Shown here: positions 1 to 10,987 of the stretch, piece by piece
Layout of the letters: every line of letters begins with the position of its first letter
How positions within the stretch are numbered: the first letter of the stretch is position 1
Source of the DNA: Paragemmobacter ruber
GTDB lineage: Bacteria > Pseudomonadota > Alphaproteobacteria > Rhodobacterales > Rhodobacteraceae
Direction of reading: 5' to 3'
Length of the DNA: 64,000 bases
Assembly: GCF_009908315.1 (NCBI RefSeq)
Contig: NZ_JAAATW010000003.1
Span: 558,001 to 622,000 of the forward strand
The notes under the pieces: generated by a model
The model's database searches: none
What the model was told of the DNA's origin: nothing
The model's input: the letters and a program-made list of their open reading frames with translations, nothing else
Made by a program: the position numbers and the translations under genes

Positions 1-295
1 AGAGCAGAAGCGATCCCTCATGGTTCCCCCAGACCCCGGTGATCTTGTAGATCATGGGTTTGAGCGTGTGCGAATTGCTCACCACCAAGGACAGCGAAAA
101 GTCCGACACGACAAAGGCATAGGTCAGCGCCGCGAAGGAAAAGCCAACCAGCAGGAACTGCACCACCGCCGCCGGATCGCCCACCGCCATCCAGGCCGCA
201 TTGCGCCGCTCGGCACCGATCAGGGGCACGGTGGATTGGATGATCGCCACCGCCAGCGCCAGGATCAGCGCGAAATGTCCAAGTTCCACGATCAT
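1..295 (-). CDS. ccmF: Cytochrome c-type biogenesis protein CcmF, N-terminal part
   Basis: The first 98 codons of an integral membrane protein of the system I cytochrome c maturation pathway, where CcmF with CcmH attaches haem to apocytochromes on the periplasmic side. The reading starts at ATG 295 behind a GGGAGGG ribosome binding site. It contains the family-typical N-terminal helix (VELGHFALILALAVA), a second hydrophobic stretch, and the strongly conserved segment KITGVWGNHEGSLLL. Most of the protein, including the WWD haem-handling domain, lies beyond the window edge. The family assignment rests on recognising these N-terminal blocks, which are highly conserved in alphaproteobacteria. Confidence 0.9.
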   Translation of the reverse strand, partial: MIVELGHFALILALAVAIIQSTVPLIGAERRNAAWMAVGDPAAVVQFLLVGFSFAALTYAFVVSDFSLSLVVSNSHTLKPMIYKITGVWGNHEGSLLL

Positions 296-447
296 CGCGG
301 ACCCTCCCTCTTGTCGCGCAGACCATAGGCGCAAACCGCGCCCGCTCCAATGGGGATGCGCCCCCGCGTCGCAGGCCCTGACGAAGGCTTGATCGCGCCC
401 CGCGTCCGCCCCCACCGGCCCGGACATGGCCCTGCCACGGCCCTTTC

Positions 448-466
448 ACCTTGGCACAAATACCCC
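448..466 (+). repeat. Intergenic CTTGG...AAATACCC motif, copy 1
   Basis: The sequence ACCTTGGCACAAATACCCC lies in the 264-base gap between the Lrp-type gene and ccmF. It matches four other intergenic sites in the window (9717, 36853, 53228 and, reversed, 61386). Function unknown. Confidence 0.55.
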
Positions 467-506
467 TGACTCCGGCCGACACCCCTCCCCCGGCCGACTT
501 TCGGCG

Positions 507-549
507 CCCTCCCCTCCCCCGCATTCGGGGGAGGGGCCGGGGGTGGGGG
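507..549. repeat. REP-like GC-rich hairpin, copy 1
   Basis: A perfect 10-bp stem CCCCTCCCCC / GGGGGAGGGG (511-520 and 527-536, six-base loop) is followed by another G-run. A closely similar element lies at 11025-11062 and an inverted relative at 30511-30553. It sits just past the stop of the Lrp-type gene and could also act in transcription termination, though no T-tract follows. Confidence 0.6.
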
Positions 550-559
550 TGTCGCGCCC

Positions 560-994
560 TTAGCGTCGTCCCGCCTTCCGCGTGGACAAAAGCAGGTTCG
601 TCTCCGACACCGTCACCCCCTCCATCGCGCGGATGCGGTGGATCGTCTCGTCCAGTTCCAGCAGGGTCTGCGTCCCCAACTCCACGATCACATCCCAGCG
701 CCCGTTCGTCGAATGCACCGCCTGCACCTGCGGCAGGCCGCCCAGCCGCGCCATGATCTTCTCGCCCCCGCGCCCCTCGATCCCGATCATCATCAAGGCC
801 CGCACGGGCGAGGCACTCACATCCCCCCGCGTCAGCACGGTAAAGCCCGCGATCTCGCCCTTCGCCGTCAGCCGCTCCATCCGCGCCCGCACCGTGGCCC
901 GGCTCAGCCCCAGCCGATCCGCAAGGTCCGACAGCGCCGCCCGACCGTCGCGGCGCAACTCCGCCACCAGCCGCTGGTCCACCTCGTCCATCAT
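560..994 (-). CDS. Lrp/AsnC-family transcriptional regulator, arginase-linked
   Basis: A 144-residue DNA-binding regulator. An N-terminal AsnC-type helix-turn-helix (about residues 1-60, with LSDLADRLGLSRATVRARMERL) is followed by the RAM ligand-sensing domain (HSTNGRWDVIVELG). The start at 994 is chosen because GGAG lies nine bases upstream, whereas the in-frame ATG codons at 1033 and 1042 lack a binding site. The gene is divergent from the arginase/ornithine cyclodeaminase pair with about 105 bases between them. By analogy with other Lrp proteins next to amino-acid catabolic genes, it probably senses arginine or ornithine and controls that pair. The effector is inference. Confidence 0.88.
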   Translation of the reverse strand: MMDEVDQRLVAELRRDGRAALSDLADRLGLSRATVRARMERLTAKGEIAGFTVLTRGDVSASPVRALMMIGIEGRGGEKIMARLGGLPQVQAVHSTNGRWDVIVELGTQTLLELDETIHRIRAMEGVTVSETNLLLSTRKAGRR

Positions 995-1099
995 GGCCAC
1001 GATCTCCGCCGTTTCGATCAAAACCTTGTCCATATTGACCATAACAACGCTAGAATTCGCCGCAAGCCGGAAAGACCCTGCACAGCAAGGAGAACCTCC

Positions 1100-2026
1100 A
1101 TGTCCAACACCATCCTCATCGGCGCCCCCATCGACTCCGGCCAGCGCTATCCCGGCTGCCTCATGGGCCCCGCCGCCTATCGCGTCGCAGGCCTCGCACA
1201 GGCCATCCGCGATCTGGGCCACGGGGTGCAGGACTGGGGCGATGTCGGCCTGCCCGACCTCAGGCCCGTCACCTGCGCCAACCCCGCCGTCCATTCTCTG
1301 GCCGAAACCGTCGGCTGGACCGAGGTCCTCGCCGACCGCACCGATGATGCGCTGTCAAAAGGCGGGCTTCCCATCATCCTGGGCGGCGACCATTCCCTCG
1401 CCCTGGGTTCCGTCGCCGGGGCCGCCGCCTATGCGCGGCGTCAGGGGCGCCCGCTCTTTCTCCTGTGGCTCGATGCGCATAGCGATTTCCACACGCCGCT
1501 CACCACCACGTCGGGCAATCTGCACGGCACGCCCGTCGCCTATGTCGCGGGGCGCGACGGCTTTGACGCCTTCCCCCCCTTCCCGCATCCGATCCCGCCG
1601 CAGAACATCTGCCTCTACGGCATCCGCTCGGTCGATCCTGCGGAACATGCCGCCCTTCTCACCCATGACATCGCCATTAACGACATGCGCGTGCTGGATG
1701 AGGCGGGCATCGTCGCCCCCCTGCGCGAATTCCTGACCCGCGTCCGCGCGGCAGGCGGGATGCTGCATGTCTCGCTCGACGTGGATTTCCTCGATCCCTC
1801 CATCGCCCCCGCCGTCGGCACCACCGTCCCCGGCGGCACCACCTTCCGCGAGGCGCATCTGGTGATGGAGCTTCTCCACGAATCCGCCCTCGTCACCTCG
1901 CTCGACCTCGTGGAACTCAACCCCTTCCTTGATGAACGCGGCCGCACCGCGCGGCTGATGGTCGATCTCGTGGCCTCCCTCATGGGCCGCAAGGTGTTCG
2001 ACCGCCCCACCAGAGGCCATATGTGA
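1100..2026 (+). CDS. rocF: Arginase
   Basis: A 308-residue binuclear-manganese ureohydrolase converting arginine to ornithine and urea in the cytoplasm. The metal-binding motifs are present in order: GGDHS, DAHSDFH, and SLDVDFLDP, followed by SLDLVELNP. The TSGNLHG segment favours arginase over agmatinase. The ATG at 1100 follows AAGGAGAA. The stop overlaps the start of the ornithine cyclodeaminase gene by one base, so the two products are probably translated together and form a two-step arginine-to-proline route. Substrate choice within the ureohydrolase family is inferred from motif and partner gene. Confidence 0.93.
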   Translation: MSNTILIGAPIDSGQRYPGCLMGPAAYRVAGLAQAIRDLGHGVQDWGDVGLPDLRPVTCANPAVHSLAETVGWTEVLADRTDDALSKGGLPIILGGDHSLALGSVAGAAAYARRQGRPLFLLWLDAHSDFHTPLTTTSGNLHGTPVAYVAGRDGFDAFPPFPHPIPPQNICLYGIRSVDPAEHAALLTHDIAINDMRVLDEAGIVAPLREFLTRVRAAGGMLHVSLDVDFLDPSIAPAVGTTVPGGTTFREAHLVMELLHESALVTSLDLVELNPFLDERGRTARLMVDLVASLMGRKVFDRPTRGHM

Positions 2027-3072
2027 TGCTGACCCAACCGGAAAAACTGAACGTCGTCCCCTTCGTCTCCGTGGACCGGATGATGAAACTCGTCCACCGC
2101 ATCGGGGTGGAGCGGATGCTTGCCGATCTGGCACAGGCCATCGAAACCGACTTCCTCCGCTGGGGCCAGTTCGACAAGACGCCGCGCATCGCCTCCCATT
2201 CCGAGGTGGGGGTGATCGAGCTTATGCCCACCTCCGACGGGCAGACCTACGGCTTCAAATACGTCAACGGTCACCCCTCGAACATGAAGCGCGGGTTGCA
2301 GACCGTCACCGCCTTCGGCCTTCTGGCCGATGTCGAAACCGGCTACCCGGTCCTGCTGTCCGAAATGACCATCCTCACCGCGCTGCGCACGGCAGCCACC
2401 AGCGCGATGGCCGCCAAATGGCTCGCCCCCAAAGGCGCCGCCACCATGGCCCTGATCGGCAACGGCGCGCAGGCCGAGTTTCAGGCGCTGGCCTTCAAGG
2501 CCGTCTGCGGCCTGCGCGAGGTGCGCCTTTACGACATCGACCCCGCCGCTACCGCCAAATGCGCCCGCAACCTCGCAGGTTCGGGCCTGACCGTCACCCA
2601 ATGCCGCACGGCGGAAGAGGCCATCCTCGGCGCGCAGATCATCACCACCGTCACCGCCGACAAGACCAACGCCACCATCCTGACCGACAACATGGTCGGC
2701 GCAGGCGTCCACATCAACGGCGTGGGCGGCGATTGCCCCGGCAAGACGGAACTGCACCGCGACATCCTCACCCGCTCCGCGATCTTCGTCGAATACCCGC
2801 ACCAGACGCGGATAGAGGGCGAGATCCAGCAACTCGCCCCCGACCACCCGGTGACCGAACTCTGGGAGGTCATCGCCGGCCGCGCCGCAGGCCGGACCGA
2901 CGCCGCGCAGGTCACGCTCTTCGACAGCGTGGGCTTCGCGATCGAGGATTTCTCGGCGCTAAATTACATCCGCTCCAAACTGGCGGAAACCGGCCTCTAC
3001 GAAGACCTCGACATGATCGCCGACCCCGACGATCCGCGCGACCTTTTCGGGATGCTTCTGCGCGCCGCCTGA
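2026..3072 (+). CDS. Ornithine cyclodeaminase
   Basis: A 348-residue NAD-dependent enzyme of the ornithine cyclodeaminase/mu-crystallin family, deaminating and cyclising ornithine to proline. The N-terminal substrate region (KYVNGHPSN) and the Rossmann segment (MALIGNGAQAEFQ) are clear, and the DDPRDLFGML tail resembles the longer proteobacterial form. The ATG at 2026 overlaps the arginase stop (TGATG) and has AGAGG nine bases upstream; a GTG three bases earlier is an alternative. Cotranscription with arginase supports a catabolic role rather than amino-acid synthesis. Confidence 0.92.
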   Translation: MLTQPEKLNVVPFVSVDRMMKLVHRIGVERMLADLAQAIETDFLRWGQFDKTPRIASHSEVGVIELMPTSDGQTYGFKYVNGHPSNMKRGLQTVTAFGLLADVETGYPVLLSEMTILTALRTAATSAMAAKWLAPKGAATMALIGNGAQAEFQALAFKAVCGLREVRLYDIDPAATAKCARNLAGSGLTVTQCRTAEEAILGAQIITTVTADKTNATILTDNMVGAGVHINGVGGDCPGKTELHRDILTRSAIFVEYPHQTRIEGEIQQLAPDHPVTELWEVIAGRAAGRTDAAQVTLFDSVGFAIEDFSALNYIRSKLAETGLYEDLDMIADPDDPRDLFGMLLRAA

Positions 3073-3086
3073 CCGCGATCAACCCC

Positions 3087-3107
3087 GCCCCGGCCCTGCG
3101 CCGGGGC
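3087..3107. terminator. GC-rich hairpin between convergent genes
   Basis: A perfect 8-bp stem GCCCCGGC / GCCGGGGC with a five-base loop sits 14 bases after the cyclodeaminase stop and before the convergent usg gene. No T-tract follows, so termination is only a guess. Confidence 0.4.
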
Positions 3108-3217
3108 CGCCAGCCGACTACCGGCATCCCTCATGGCCCTTGCCAAACCCTCACCAGGGCGCCCGCTGCGTGCATACGCTTTGCTGCACTGCGCTGCTGC
3201 ACCACTGGCTGCACCCG

Positions 3218-3499
3218 TCAATGCAGCCGGAACTCCCCCACCACGTTCCGCCACTCGCCGGGGTTGATCAACTTGCGATGGGTGAATCGCACCGAATGAA
3301 GCGGCCCCTCGATCTTTTCCTGCCAGAACTCGATGAAGCGGAAAAGTTCCGGGTAATCGGGTGCCAGATCATAGTGCTGCCACACGAAGGTATTGAGAAC
3401 ATTACGATAATCCGGCATCCGGTAGAAGATCTCCGCCGTCGTCAGACCATATCCCCGCAGCATCAACTCCGTCTCGCTGCGCCCGTCCAGTGAAGCCAT
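3218..3499 (-). CDS. usg: Usg-family protein
   Basis: A 93-residue soluble protein matching the alphaproteobacterial Usg family, whose biochemical role is not established. Visible family blocks are MLRGYGLTTAEI, YRMPDY, TFVWQHYDLAPDYPELF and the C-terminal IEGPLHSVRF. The start at 3499 is chosen because AAGGAGG lies six bases upstream; an upstream extension starting near 3538 has no comparable site. The gene stands alone, convergent with the arginine catabolic pair and divergent from gyrA. Confidence 0.8.
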   Translation of the reverse strand: MASLDGRSETELMLRGYGLTTAEIFYRMPDYRNVLNTFVWQHYDLAPDYPELFRFIEFWQEKIEGPLHSVRFTHRKLINPGEWRNVVGEFRLH

Positions 3500-3693
3500 C
3501 CGCGCCTCCTTGCTTGCCCCCCCAAGGAAAGGCTGCATCGATTCGCGCTTTCTCGCAATGATTTCAATATGTTGTCACTCACCCGACCATGCTGCCAAAA
3601 CCCCCGCCCTTCGCGCATTGCACCCCATATGCGGGATGGTGTAAGGTCGCGCGCAACAAGATATAGCGCACGCGCAGGAAGTCAGAGGCCCAC

Positions 3694-6416
<2,723 letters not shown>

Positions 6417-6417
<1 letters not shown>

Positions 6418-6638
6418 TGGCGGAATGGGTCATCTACGCCATCGGCGCGCTGACCCTGATCGCGGTGCTCTTCGGCATCGTGCGCTATCAGTCGCGGCAG
6501 TATCAGGTCTATCTGTCGCGCCATACGGAAACCTCCGAAGGCATCCTCGCCGAACAGCGCCGGACACAGGCCGCCATCGACCGCCAAACGCTGGCCCTCG
6601 AACGCATCGCCCTTGCCCTTGAACAGCGCAAGTCTTGA
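6417..6638 (+). CDS. Small single-helix membrane protein downstream of gyrA
   Basis: A 73-residue protein with one N-terminal transmembrane helix (about residues 3-22, WVIYAIGALTLIAVLFGIV) followed by a charged helical tail, probably coiled coil (EQRRTQAAIDRQTLALERIA). The ATG overlaps the gyrA stop (TGATG), suggesting translational coupling. I do not recognise a named family. The topology suggests a short cytoplasmic domain tethered to the inner membrane. It is supported by the overlap, length and amphipathic pattern, but has no functional clue beyond its link to gyrA. Confidence 0.7.
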
Positions 6639-6918
6639 GGCGCGGCTCGACGCGCTGGCGGCCTCTGGCGGCACCATCACCTATGGCGCGCTGGCCCGCG
6701 ATCTGGGCTGGCGCGTCGCCGACCTGACGGCGGCGCTGGAACGCCTGATGGAGGAAGACGCCGCCGCAGGCCGCCTCCAGCGCGCCGCCCTTCTGGAAGG
6801 GCGCCTGTCGAACGGCATGCCCGCCCCCGGCTTCTTCCTGAAACTGGCCGAACTGGGCCACACCCCCGCCGATCCTGCCGCCTATGTCGCGGAAACCCGC
6901 ACCCGACTGCGCGGTTAA
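6619..6918 (+). CDS. Small conserved-looking protein, winged-helix-like
   Basis: A protein of about 99 residues reading in a different frame and overlapping the end of the preceding small membrane-protein gene by 20 bases. The N-terminal half (EARLDALAASGGTITYGALARDLGW, then LTAALERLMEED) has the helical spacing of a small winged-helix or HTH domain. The C-terminal half GMPAPGFFLKLAELGH looks conserved and is not low-complexity. No ATG is available, so translation probably starts at TTG 6619 or TTG 6613, neither with a good binding site. Function unknown; linked to gyrA by position. Confidence 0.6.
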   Translation: MNSASLEARLDALAASGGTITYGALARDLGWRVADLTAALERLMEEDAAAGRLQRAALLEGRLSNGMPAPGFFLKLAELGHTPADPAAYVAETRTRLRG

Positions 6919-7042
6919 CCACCTCTGCATCTGCGCACATCGGCGGCGCGTTCAGCGCTATTTGGTGCGCACCCGTCCGATGCTATCCCTTGCCGCAACC
7001 GGCCGACATGCCGGGAATGTACAGTCAGGGACAGAACCTATC

Positions 7043-7420
7043 ATGCAAGCACTCTCCACCTTCGGCCCGCTCGTGGGCCGCATCCTCATCGGCCTGCTCT
7101 TCCTCATCGCCGGCATCGGCAAGACCGGCGACGTCGCGGGTTTCTCCGGCTATCTCGCCTCGGGCGGCCTGCCTGCCTTCCTCGCCTGGCCTGCGGTGAT
7201 CTTTGAAATCGCCGTCGGCATCCTGCTGATCATCGGCTACCAGACCCGGATCGTGGCGCTCGCCACCGCCGCCTTCTGCGTGGTCGCAGGCGTGCTCTAC
7301 CACTTCGCCCCGGCCGACCAGATGCAGATGGCCATGTTCCTCAAGAACCTCGCCATCGCGGGCGGCCTGCTGATGTTCGCGATCCACGGCCCGGGCAAGT
7401 TCGCGCTCGACAAGGCCTGA
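7043..7420 (+). CDS. DoxX family membrane protein
   Basis: A 125-residue inner-membrane protein with four predicted helices and the DoxX-family start VGRILIGLLFLIAGIGK, plus the conserved AVGILLIIGYQTRIVALATAAF and final NLAIAGGLLMFAIHGPG. DoxX proteins are loosely tied to redox and thiol stress; the exact activity is not known. It is a single-gene unit followed directly by a strong terminator. The start at ATG 7043 lies in a TCATGCAAGC context with ACAGAACC upstream, so the binding site is weak. Confidence 0.85.
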   Translation: MQALSTFGPLVGRILIGLLFLIAGIGKTGDVAGFSGYLASGGLPAFLAWPAVIFEIAVGILLIIGYQTRIVALATAAFCVVAGVLYHFAPADQMQMAMFLKNLAIAGGLLMFAIHGPGKFALDKA

Positions 7421-7436
7421 TCCAAACCCACCGCGC

Positions 7437-7470
7437 AAAGGGCCGGGGCCATCGCCTCGGCCCTTTCCTA
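7437..7470 (+). terminator. Intrinsic terminator of the DoxX gene
   Basis: The stem AAAGGGCCG...CGGCCCTTT, with an additional inner GGC/GCC pair and an ATC loop region, begins 17 bases after the stop codon and is followed by a short pyrimidine run. Confidence 0.8.
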
Positions 7471-7498
7471 TTCCCGCCAAAGCGCCTAAATCCGCCGC

Positions 7499-8836
7499 AT
7501 GACAGAGACACTCCACATCATCGGCGGCGGCATGGCCGGGGCCGAGGCCGCCTGGCAGGCCGCCCGGATGGGCGTGCGCGTCGTGATCCATGAAATGCGC
7601 CCCAAGGTCGGCACCTTCGCCCATCGCACCGGCAGCCTTGCGGAAATGGTCTGCTCCAACTCCTTCCGCTCCGACGATGACGAACGCAATGCCGTGGGCC
7701 TTCTGCATTGGGAAATGGGCGCCGCCGATGGGATCATCATGGCCACCGCCCGCGCCCATCGCCTTCCCGCAGGTGGCGCGCTGGCCGTGGACCGCGACCC
7801 CTTCGCCGAGGCCGTCACCCGCGCCCTGCGCGACCATCCCCTGATCACCGTTGAGGACGGCGAGATCACCGAACTCCCCACCTCCGGCCACTGGATCATC
7901 GCCACCGGCCCCCTCACCTCCAACGCGCTGGCCGAAAGCATCCGCGCGGTCACGGGCGCCGAACACCTCGCCTTCTTCGACGCCATCGCCCCCATCGTCT
8001 ATGCCGAAAGCGTGGACATGTCGGTGGCCTGGATGCAGTCGCGCTACGACAAGGGCGAAACGGCGGAAGAACAGACCGCCTACATGAACTGCCCGATGGA
8101 CAAGGCGCAGTATGACGCCTTCATCGACGCGCTGCTGGTGGCTGAAAAGACCGAATTCCACGAAGGCGAAACCGCCGGTTACTTCGACGGCTGCCTTCCC
8201 ATCGAAGTCATGGCCGAACGCGGCCGCGAAACCCTGCGCTTCGGCCCGATGAAGCCGGTGGGCCTCACCAACCCCCACCGCCCCGATGTCAAACCCTATG
8301 CCGTTGTGCAACTGCGCCGCGACAACAAGCTCGGCACGCTCTACAACATCGTGGGCTTCCAGACCAAGATGAAGTATGGCGCACAAACCGCTGTTTTCAA
8401 AACCATTCCCGGCCTTGAAAACGCCTCCTTCGCGCGCCTTGGCGGCATCCACCGCAACACCTTTATCAACTCGCCCACGCTGCTCGATGATCGGATGCGC
8501 CTGAAATCCCGCCCGAACCTCCGCTTCGCAGGCCAAGTCACGGGCGTCGAAGGCTATGTCGAATCCGCCGCCATGGGCCTGCTTGCAGGCCGCATGGCCG
8601 CCGCCGAAATCCTCGGCCGCGACCTCGCGCCCCCGCCCCCCGACACGGCCATGGGGGCGCTGATCACCCACATCACGGGCGGCGCCGATGCCAAGACCTT
8701 CCAGCCCATGAACGTCAATTTCGGCCTCTTCCCCCCGATCGACGCCAAGGGCGGGCGCCGTGGCCGCAAGGACCGCTACAAGGCCTATACCGACCGCGCG
8801 AAGGACAGCTTCCAAGGCTGGCTTGCCACCCAATGA
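7499..8836 (+). CDS. trmFO: tRNA (uracil-5-)-methyltransferase TrmFO, folate/FAD-dependent
   Basis: A 445-residue flavoprotein that makes ribothymidine at position 54 of tRNA using methylene-tetrahydrofolate and reduced FAD. The N-terminal FAD-binding motif is [13 protein letters not shown], followed by the family block [11 protein letters not shown]. The C-terminal region contains [18 protein letters not shown] and [13 protein letters not shown], all characteristic of TrmFO. The ATG at 7499 lies 28 bases after the DoxX terminator. Its stop overlaps the gluQ start by four bases (ATGA), so the two tRNA-modification genes form an operon. Confidence 0.96.
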   Translation: MTETLHIIGGGMAGAEAAWQAARMGVRVVIHEMRPKVGTFAHRTGSLAEMVCSNSFRSDDDERNAVGLLHWEMGAADGIIMATARAHRLPAGGALAVDRDPFAEAVTRALRDHPLITVEDGEITELPTSGHWIIATGPLTSNALAESIRAVTGAEHLAFFDAIAPIVYAESVDMSVAWMQSRYDKGETAEEQTAYMNCPMDKAQYDAFIDALLVAEKTEFHEGETAGYFDGCLPIEVMAERGRETLRFGPMKPVGLTNPHRPDVKPYAVVQLRRDNKLGTLYNIVGFQTKMKYGAQTAVFKTIPGLENASFARLGGIHRNTFINSPTLLDDRMRLKSRPNLRFAGQVTGVEGYVESAAMGLLAGRMAAAEILGRDLAPPPPDTAMGALITHITGGADAKTFQPMNVNFGLFPPIDAKGGRRGRKDRYKAYTDRAKDSFQGWLATQ

Positions 8837-9669
8837 CCTTCCGCACCCGGTTCGCCCCTTCGCCAACCGGGCCGCTGCATCTCGGCCACGCCTATTCCGC
8901 GATCCTTGCCCATGACATGGCCCGCGCGGCGGGGGGCGCGTTCCTCCTCAGGATGGAAGACACCGACCTCGACCGCTGCCGCCCGGAATGGGAAGCGCAG
9001 ATCGCCGCAGATCTTATCTGGCTTGGCCTCACATGGGACGGCCCCATCTACCGCCAATCTGACAAGATCGCCGCCTATAACGCGCGCCTCGAACCGCTGG
9101 CGGAACGCGGCCTCCTCTACCCCTGCGCCTGCACGCGCGCCGATATCCGCGCCGCCCTCTCCGCCCCGCAGGAAGGCGTGGCGTTCAACGTCTATCCCGG
9201 CACCTGCCGCCACCGCCCGATGTCCAGCCGCCAGCCCGGCGATGCCCTGCGCCTGAACCTCGCCGCCGCGCTTGACGCCCTGCCCGCCCCCCCCCGCTTC
9301 ACCGAAACGGGCTCCGCCCATGCCGGCACCCACCAGATCGACCGCGCCACCGCGCTGACCCGGATCGGCGACGTCGTCCTGTCGCGCAAGGGCGAAGACA
9401 TCGTCGCATATTTCCTCGCCTCAGCCTTCGACGATGCCGATCAGGGCATCACCCATGTGATCCGGGGCGAGGATCTCTTCGACTTTACCCCCGTGCAGGT
9501 GATCCTCCAGCGCCTCTTCGCCCTGCCCACCCCCACCTATCACCACCACAGGCTCATCCGCGACGACGCGGGCAAGCGCCTCGCCAAACGCGACGACGCC
9601 CGCGCCATCGCAAAGTACCGCGCCGAGGGTGCCACCCCGCAGGACATCCGCCAATTGGTCGGCCTCTGA
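8833..9669 (+). CDS. gluQ: Glutamyl-Q tRNA(Asp) synthetase
   Basis: A 278-residue paralogue of the glutamyl-tRNA synthetase catalytic domain that attaches glutamate to the queuosine base of tRNA-Asp. It has the class I signature HLGH at residues 16-19 and a KRLAKRD version of the KMSKS loop near residue 248. It lacks the anticodon-binding domain of a full GluRS, hence its short length. The zinc-type cysteines (YPCACTR, PGTCRH) are present. It overlaps trmFO by four bases. The sequence order and length leave little doubt. Confidence 0.95.
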   Translation: MTFRTRFAPSPTGPLHLGHAYSAILAHDMARAAGGAFLLRMEDTDLDRCRPEWEAQIAADLIWLGLTWDGPIYRQSDKIAAYNARLEPLAERGLLYPCACTRADIRAALSAPQEGVAFNVYPGTCRHRPMSSRQPGDALRLNLAAALDALPAPPRFTETGSAHAGTHQIDRATALTRIGDVVLSRKGEDIVAYFLASAFDDADQGITHVIRGEDLFDFTPVQVILQRLFALPTPTYHHHRLIRDDAGKRLAKRDDARAIAKYRAEGATPQDIRQLVGL

Positions 9670-9713
9670 CGCAGTCCCCCTGACACCGCCCCTGACACCG
9701 CTCCTGCCGTTTC

Positions 9714-9778
9714 CCCGTTGTCCAAATATCCTCAGGGGGTGAATGGCCCGCAGGGCCAGAGGGGGCGCGAGCGCCCCT
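9714..9778 (+). repeat. Intergenic CGTTG...AAATATCC motif with G-run hairpin, copy 2
   Basis: CGTTGTCCAAATATCC (9717-9732) is followed by AGGGGG and a short hairpin TGGCCCGCAGGGCCA, then GGGGGCGCGAGCGCCCC, which is itself a stem-loop. It lies between the convergent gluQ and hisI genes and may help end both transcripts. Confidence 0.6.
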
Positions 9779-9784
9779 TGCCCG

Positions 9785-10144
9785 TCACACCATCGGCTCC
9801 GAGATCACCACCTCGCCGCCATCCCGCACCGCCGTATAGAAACAGGACCGCCGGTTCGTATGGCAGGCCGGCCCCTCCTGCTCCACCAGCGCCAGCAGCG
9901 CGTCGCGGTCGCAATCCACCCGCAACTCCACCAGCCGCTGGGTATGCCCCGACGTCTCGCCCTTCACCCAGAACGTCCCCCGCGACCGGCTCCAATAGGT
10001 CACCCGGCCCGTCGCCACCGTCCGCGCCACCGCCTCTGGCGTCATCCAGGCCATCATCAGCACCTCGCCCGTGGCATGATCCTGCGCGATACAGGGGATC
10101 AGCCCGTTCGCGTCATACTTTAGGCTTGCAGGGTCAAAGGACAT
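9785..10144 (-). CDS. hisI: Phosphoribosyl-AMP cyclohydrolase
   Basis: A 119-residue enzyme of the third step of histidine synthesis, opening the adenine ring of phosphoribosyl-AMP. It is the monofunctional HisI form without the HisE pyrophosphatase domain, as usual in alphaproteobacteria. The conserved blocks are MMAWM, YWSRSR, the metal-binding DCDRD and the zinc-type ACHTNRRSC near the C terminus. The start at 10144 is preceded by AAGGAGAGG on the coding strand. It stands alone, transcribed away from the IscU-like gene. Confidence 0.96.
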   Translation of the reverse strand: MSFDPASLKYDANGLIPCIAQDHATGEVLMMAWMTPEAVARTVATGRVTYWSRSRGTFWVKGETSGHTQRLVELRVDCDRDALLALVEQEGPACHTNRRSCFYTAVRDGGEVVISEPMV

Positions 10145-10210
10145 CGGTCCTCTCCTTGGCAGGGGCGTCAGACGGGTCTATCTAAAGAACAGTCAGCCGG
10201 AGGGAAAGGC

Positions 10211-10663
10211 ATGAGCGACAGCGACCTCGTCAAGCTCTATTCGGGCCGCATCCTTGAACTCGCGGCAGATATCCCGCATCATGGCCGCCTCCCCGCGCCC
10301 GACGGGACCGCGCGCAAACGCTCGCCCCTTTGCGGCTCCACCGTCACTGTGGACCTCACGCTGGAGGGCGACCGCATCGCCAGCTACGGGCAGGACGTAA
10401 AGGCCTGCGCGCTGGGTCAGGCTGCGGCCTCTCTCACCGCCCGCGCCATGATCGGCCGCACACGGGACGAGGTGGCCCGCGCCCGCGCCGAACTCGAAGC
10501 CATGCTGAAACGCGGCGGCCCCGTCCCCGCCGCCCCCTTCGACGGGCTCGAGGTTCTGCTCCCCGCCCGCGACTATGCCAACCGCCACGCCTCCATCCTT
10601 CTGTCCCTCGACGCAACGCTCGCCGCGATGGACGCGGCGCTGACGGCCCGCGCAGCGGGCTGA
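10211..10663 (+). CDS. IscU/NifU N-terminal-like protein lacking the third cysteine
   Basis: A 150-residue protein with the fold of Fe-S cluster assembly scaffolds (IscU/SufU). Cys41 (SPLCGS) and Cys66 (KACALG) align with the first two scaffold ligands. The third ligand, within a HCS motif in IscU, is replaced here (NRHAS, Ala127), and the aspartate following the first Cys-Gly is serine. A classical scaffold role is therefore doubtful; it may be a degenerate or specialised member. It starts behind GGAGGGAAAGGC and is divergent from hisI. Annotation as scaffold is by similarity only. Confidence 0.8.
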   Translation: MSDSDLVKLYSGRILELAADIPHHGRLPAPDGTARKRSPLCGSTVTVDLTLEGDRIASYGQDVKACALGQAAASLTARAMIGRTRDEVARARAELEAMLKRGGPVPAAPFDGLEVLLPARDYANRHASILLSLDATLAAMDAALTARAAG

Positions 10664-10691
10664 CCGTCAACCCTGCCTTAACCCGCGCATG

Positions 10692-10721
10692 AAAAAACCG
10701 CCGCACGTCCTGAGACGGCGG
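10692..10721 (-). terminator. Intrinsic terminator of the 39-codon membrane protein gene
   Basis: On the minus strand a CCGCCG / CGGCGG stem with a 12-base loop is followed directly by TTTTTT. It is oriented to end transcription from the small gene at 10812-10931. Confidence 0.85.
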
Positions 10722-10811
10722 CGGTCAGTGACTTCGTTCGATTTGGACAGGCAGGGCTGCCATCCGCGCGCCGCTTGGGGACAGGCGCATCAGAACAAAG
10801 CAGGCAGAAAA

Positions 10812-10931
10812 TCAGGCAGACAGAATGTGCAGTGACAGCACCAGCATGGAAAACAGCGCGACGACACCCACCAGATCCTCGATCACCGTGGCACGGGAGC
10901 GGGAGAGAATATCCTTCATATCCGTCAGCAT
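10812..10931 (-). CDS. Small inner-membrane protein, probably SOS-induced
   Basis: A 39-residue protein. A short basic/acidic amphipathic N terminus (MLTDMKDILSRSRATVIEDL) is followed by one hydrophobic helix (about residues 20-38, VGVVALFSMLVLSLHIL). Translation is well supported: GGAGG lies five bases before the ATG at 10931, and a strong terminator follows. Upstream, at 10988-11002, is a perfect alphaproteobacterial LexA site. Size and topology resemble SOS-induced cell-division inhibitors such as Caulobacter SidA, though I see no sequence identity to it. The gene is real on signal evidence; the division-inhibitor role is inference. Confidence 0.8.
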   Translation of the reverse strand: MLTDMKDILSRSRATVIEDLVGVVALFSMLVLSLHILSA

Positions 10932-10987
10932 TGTGGCCTCCATGTTTCTGTTGCTACTTTGTTCTCATGATTCTCGGGTTCTGTAAA

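Noticed and set aside
18-524. Minus-strand frame of 168 codons covering the start of the window.
   Set aside because: It overlaps the well-recognised ccmF start in another frame and is Gly/Arg-rich without features.
1100-2026. Agmatinase or formiminoglutamase instead of arginase.
   Set aside because: The SGNLHG segment and the coupled ornithine cyclodeaminase gene favour arginase.
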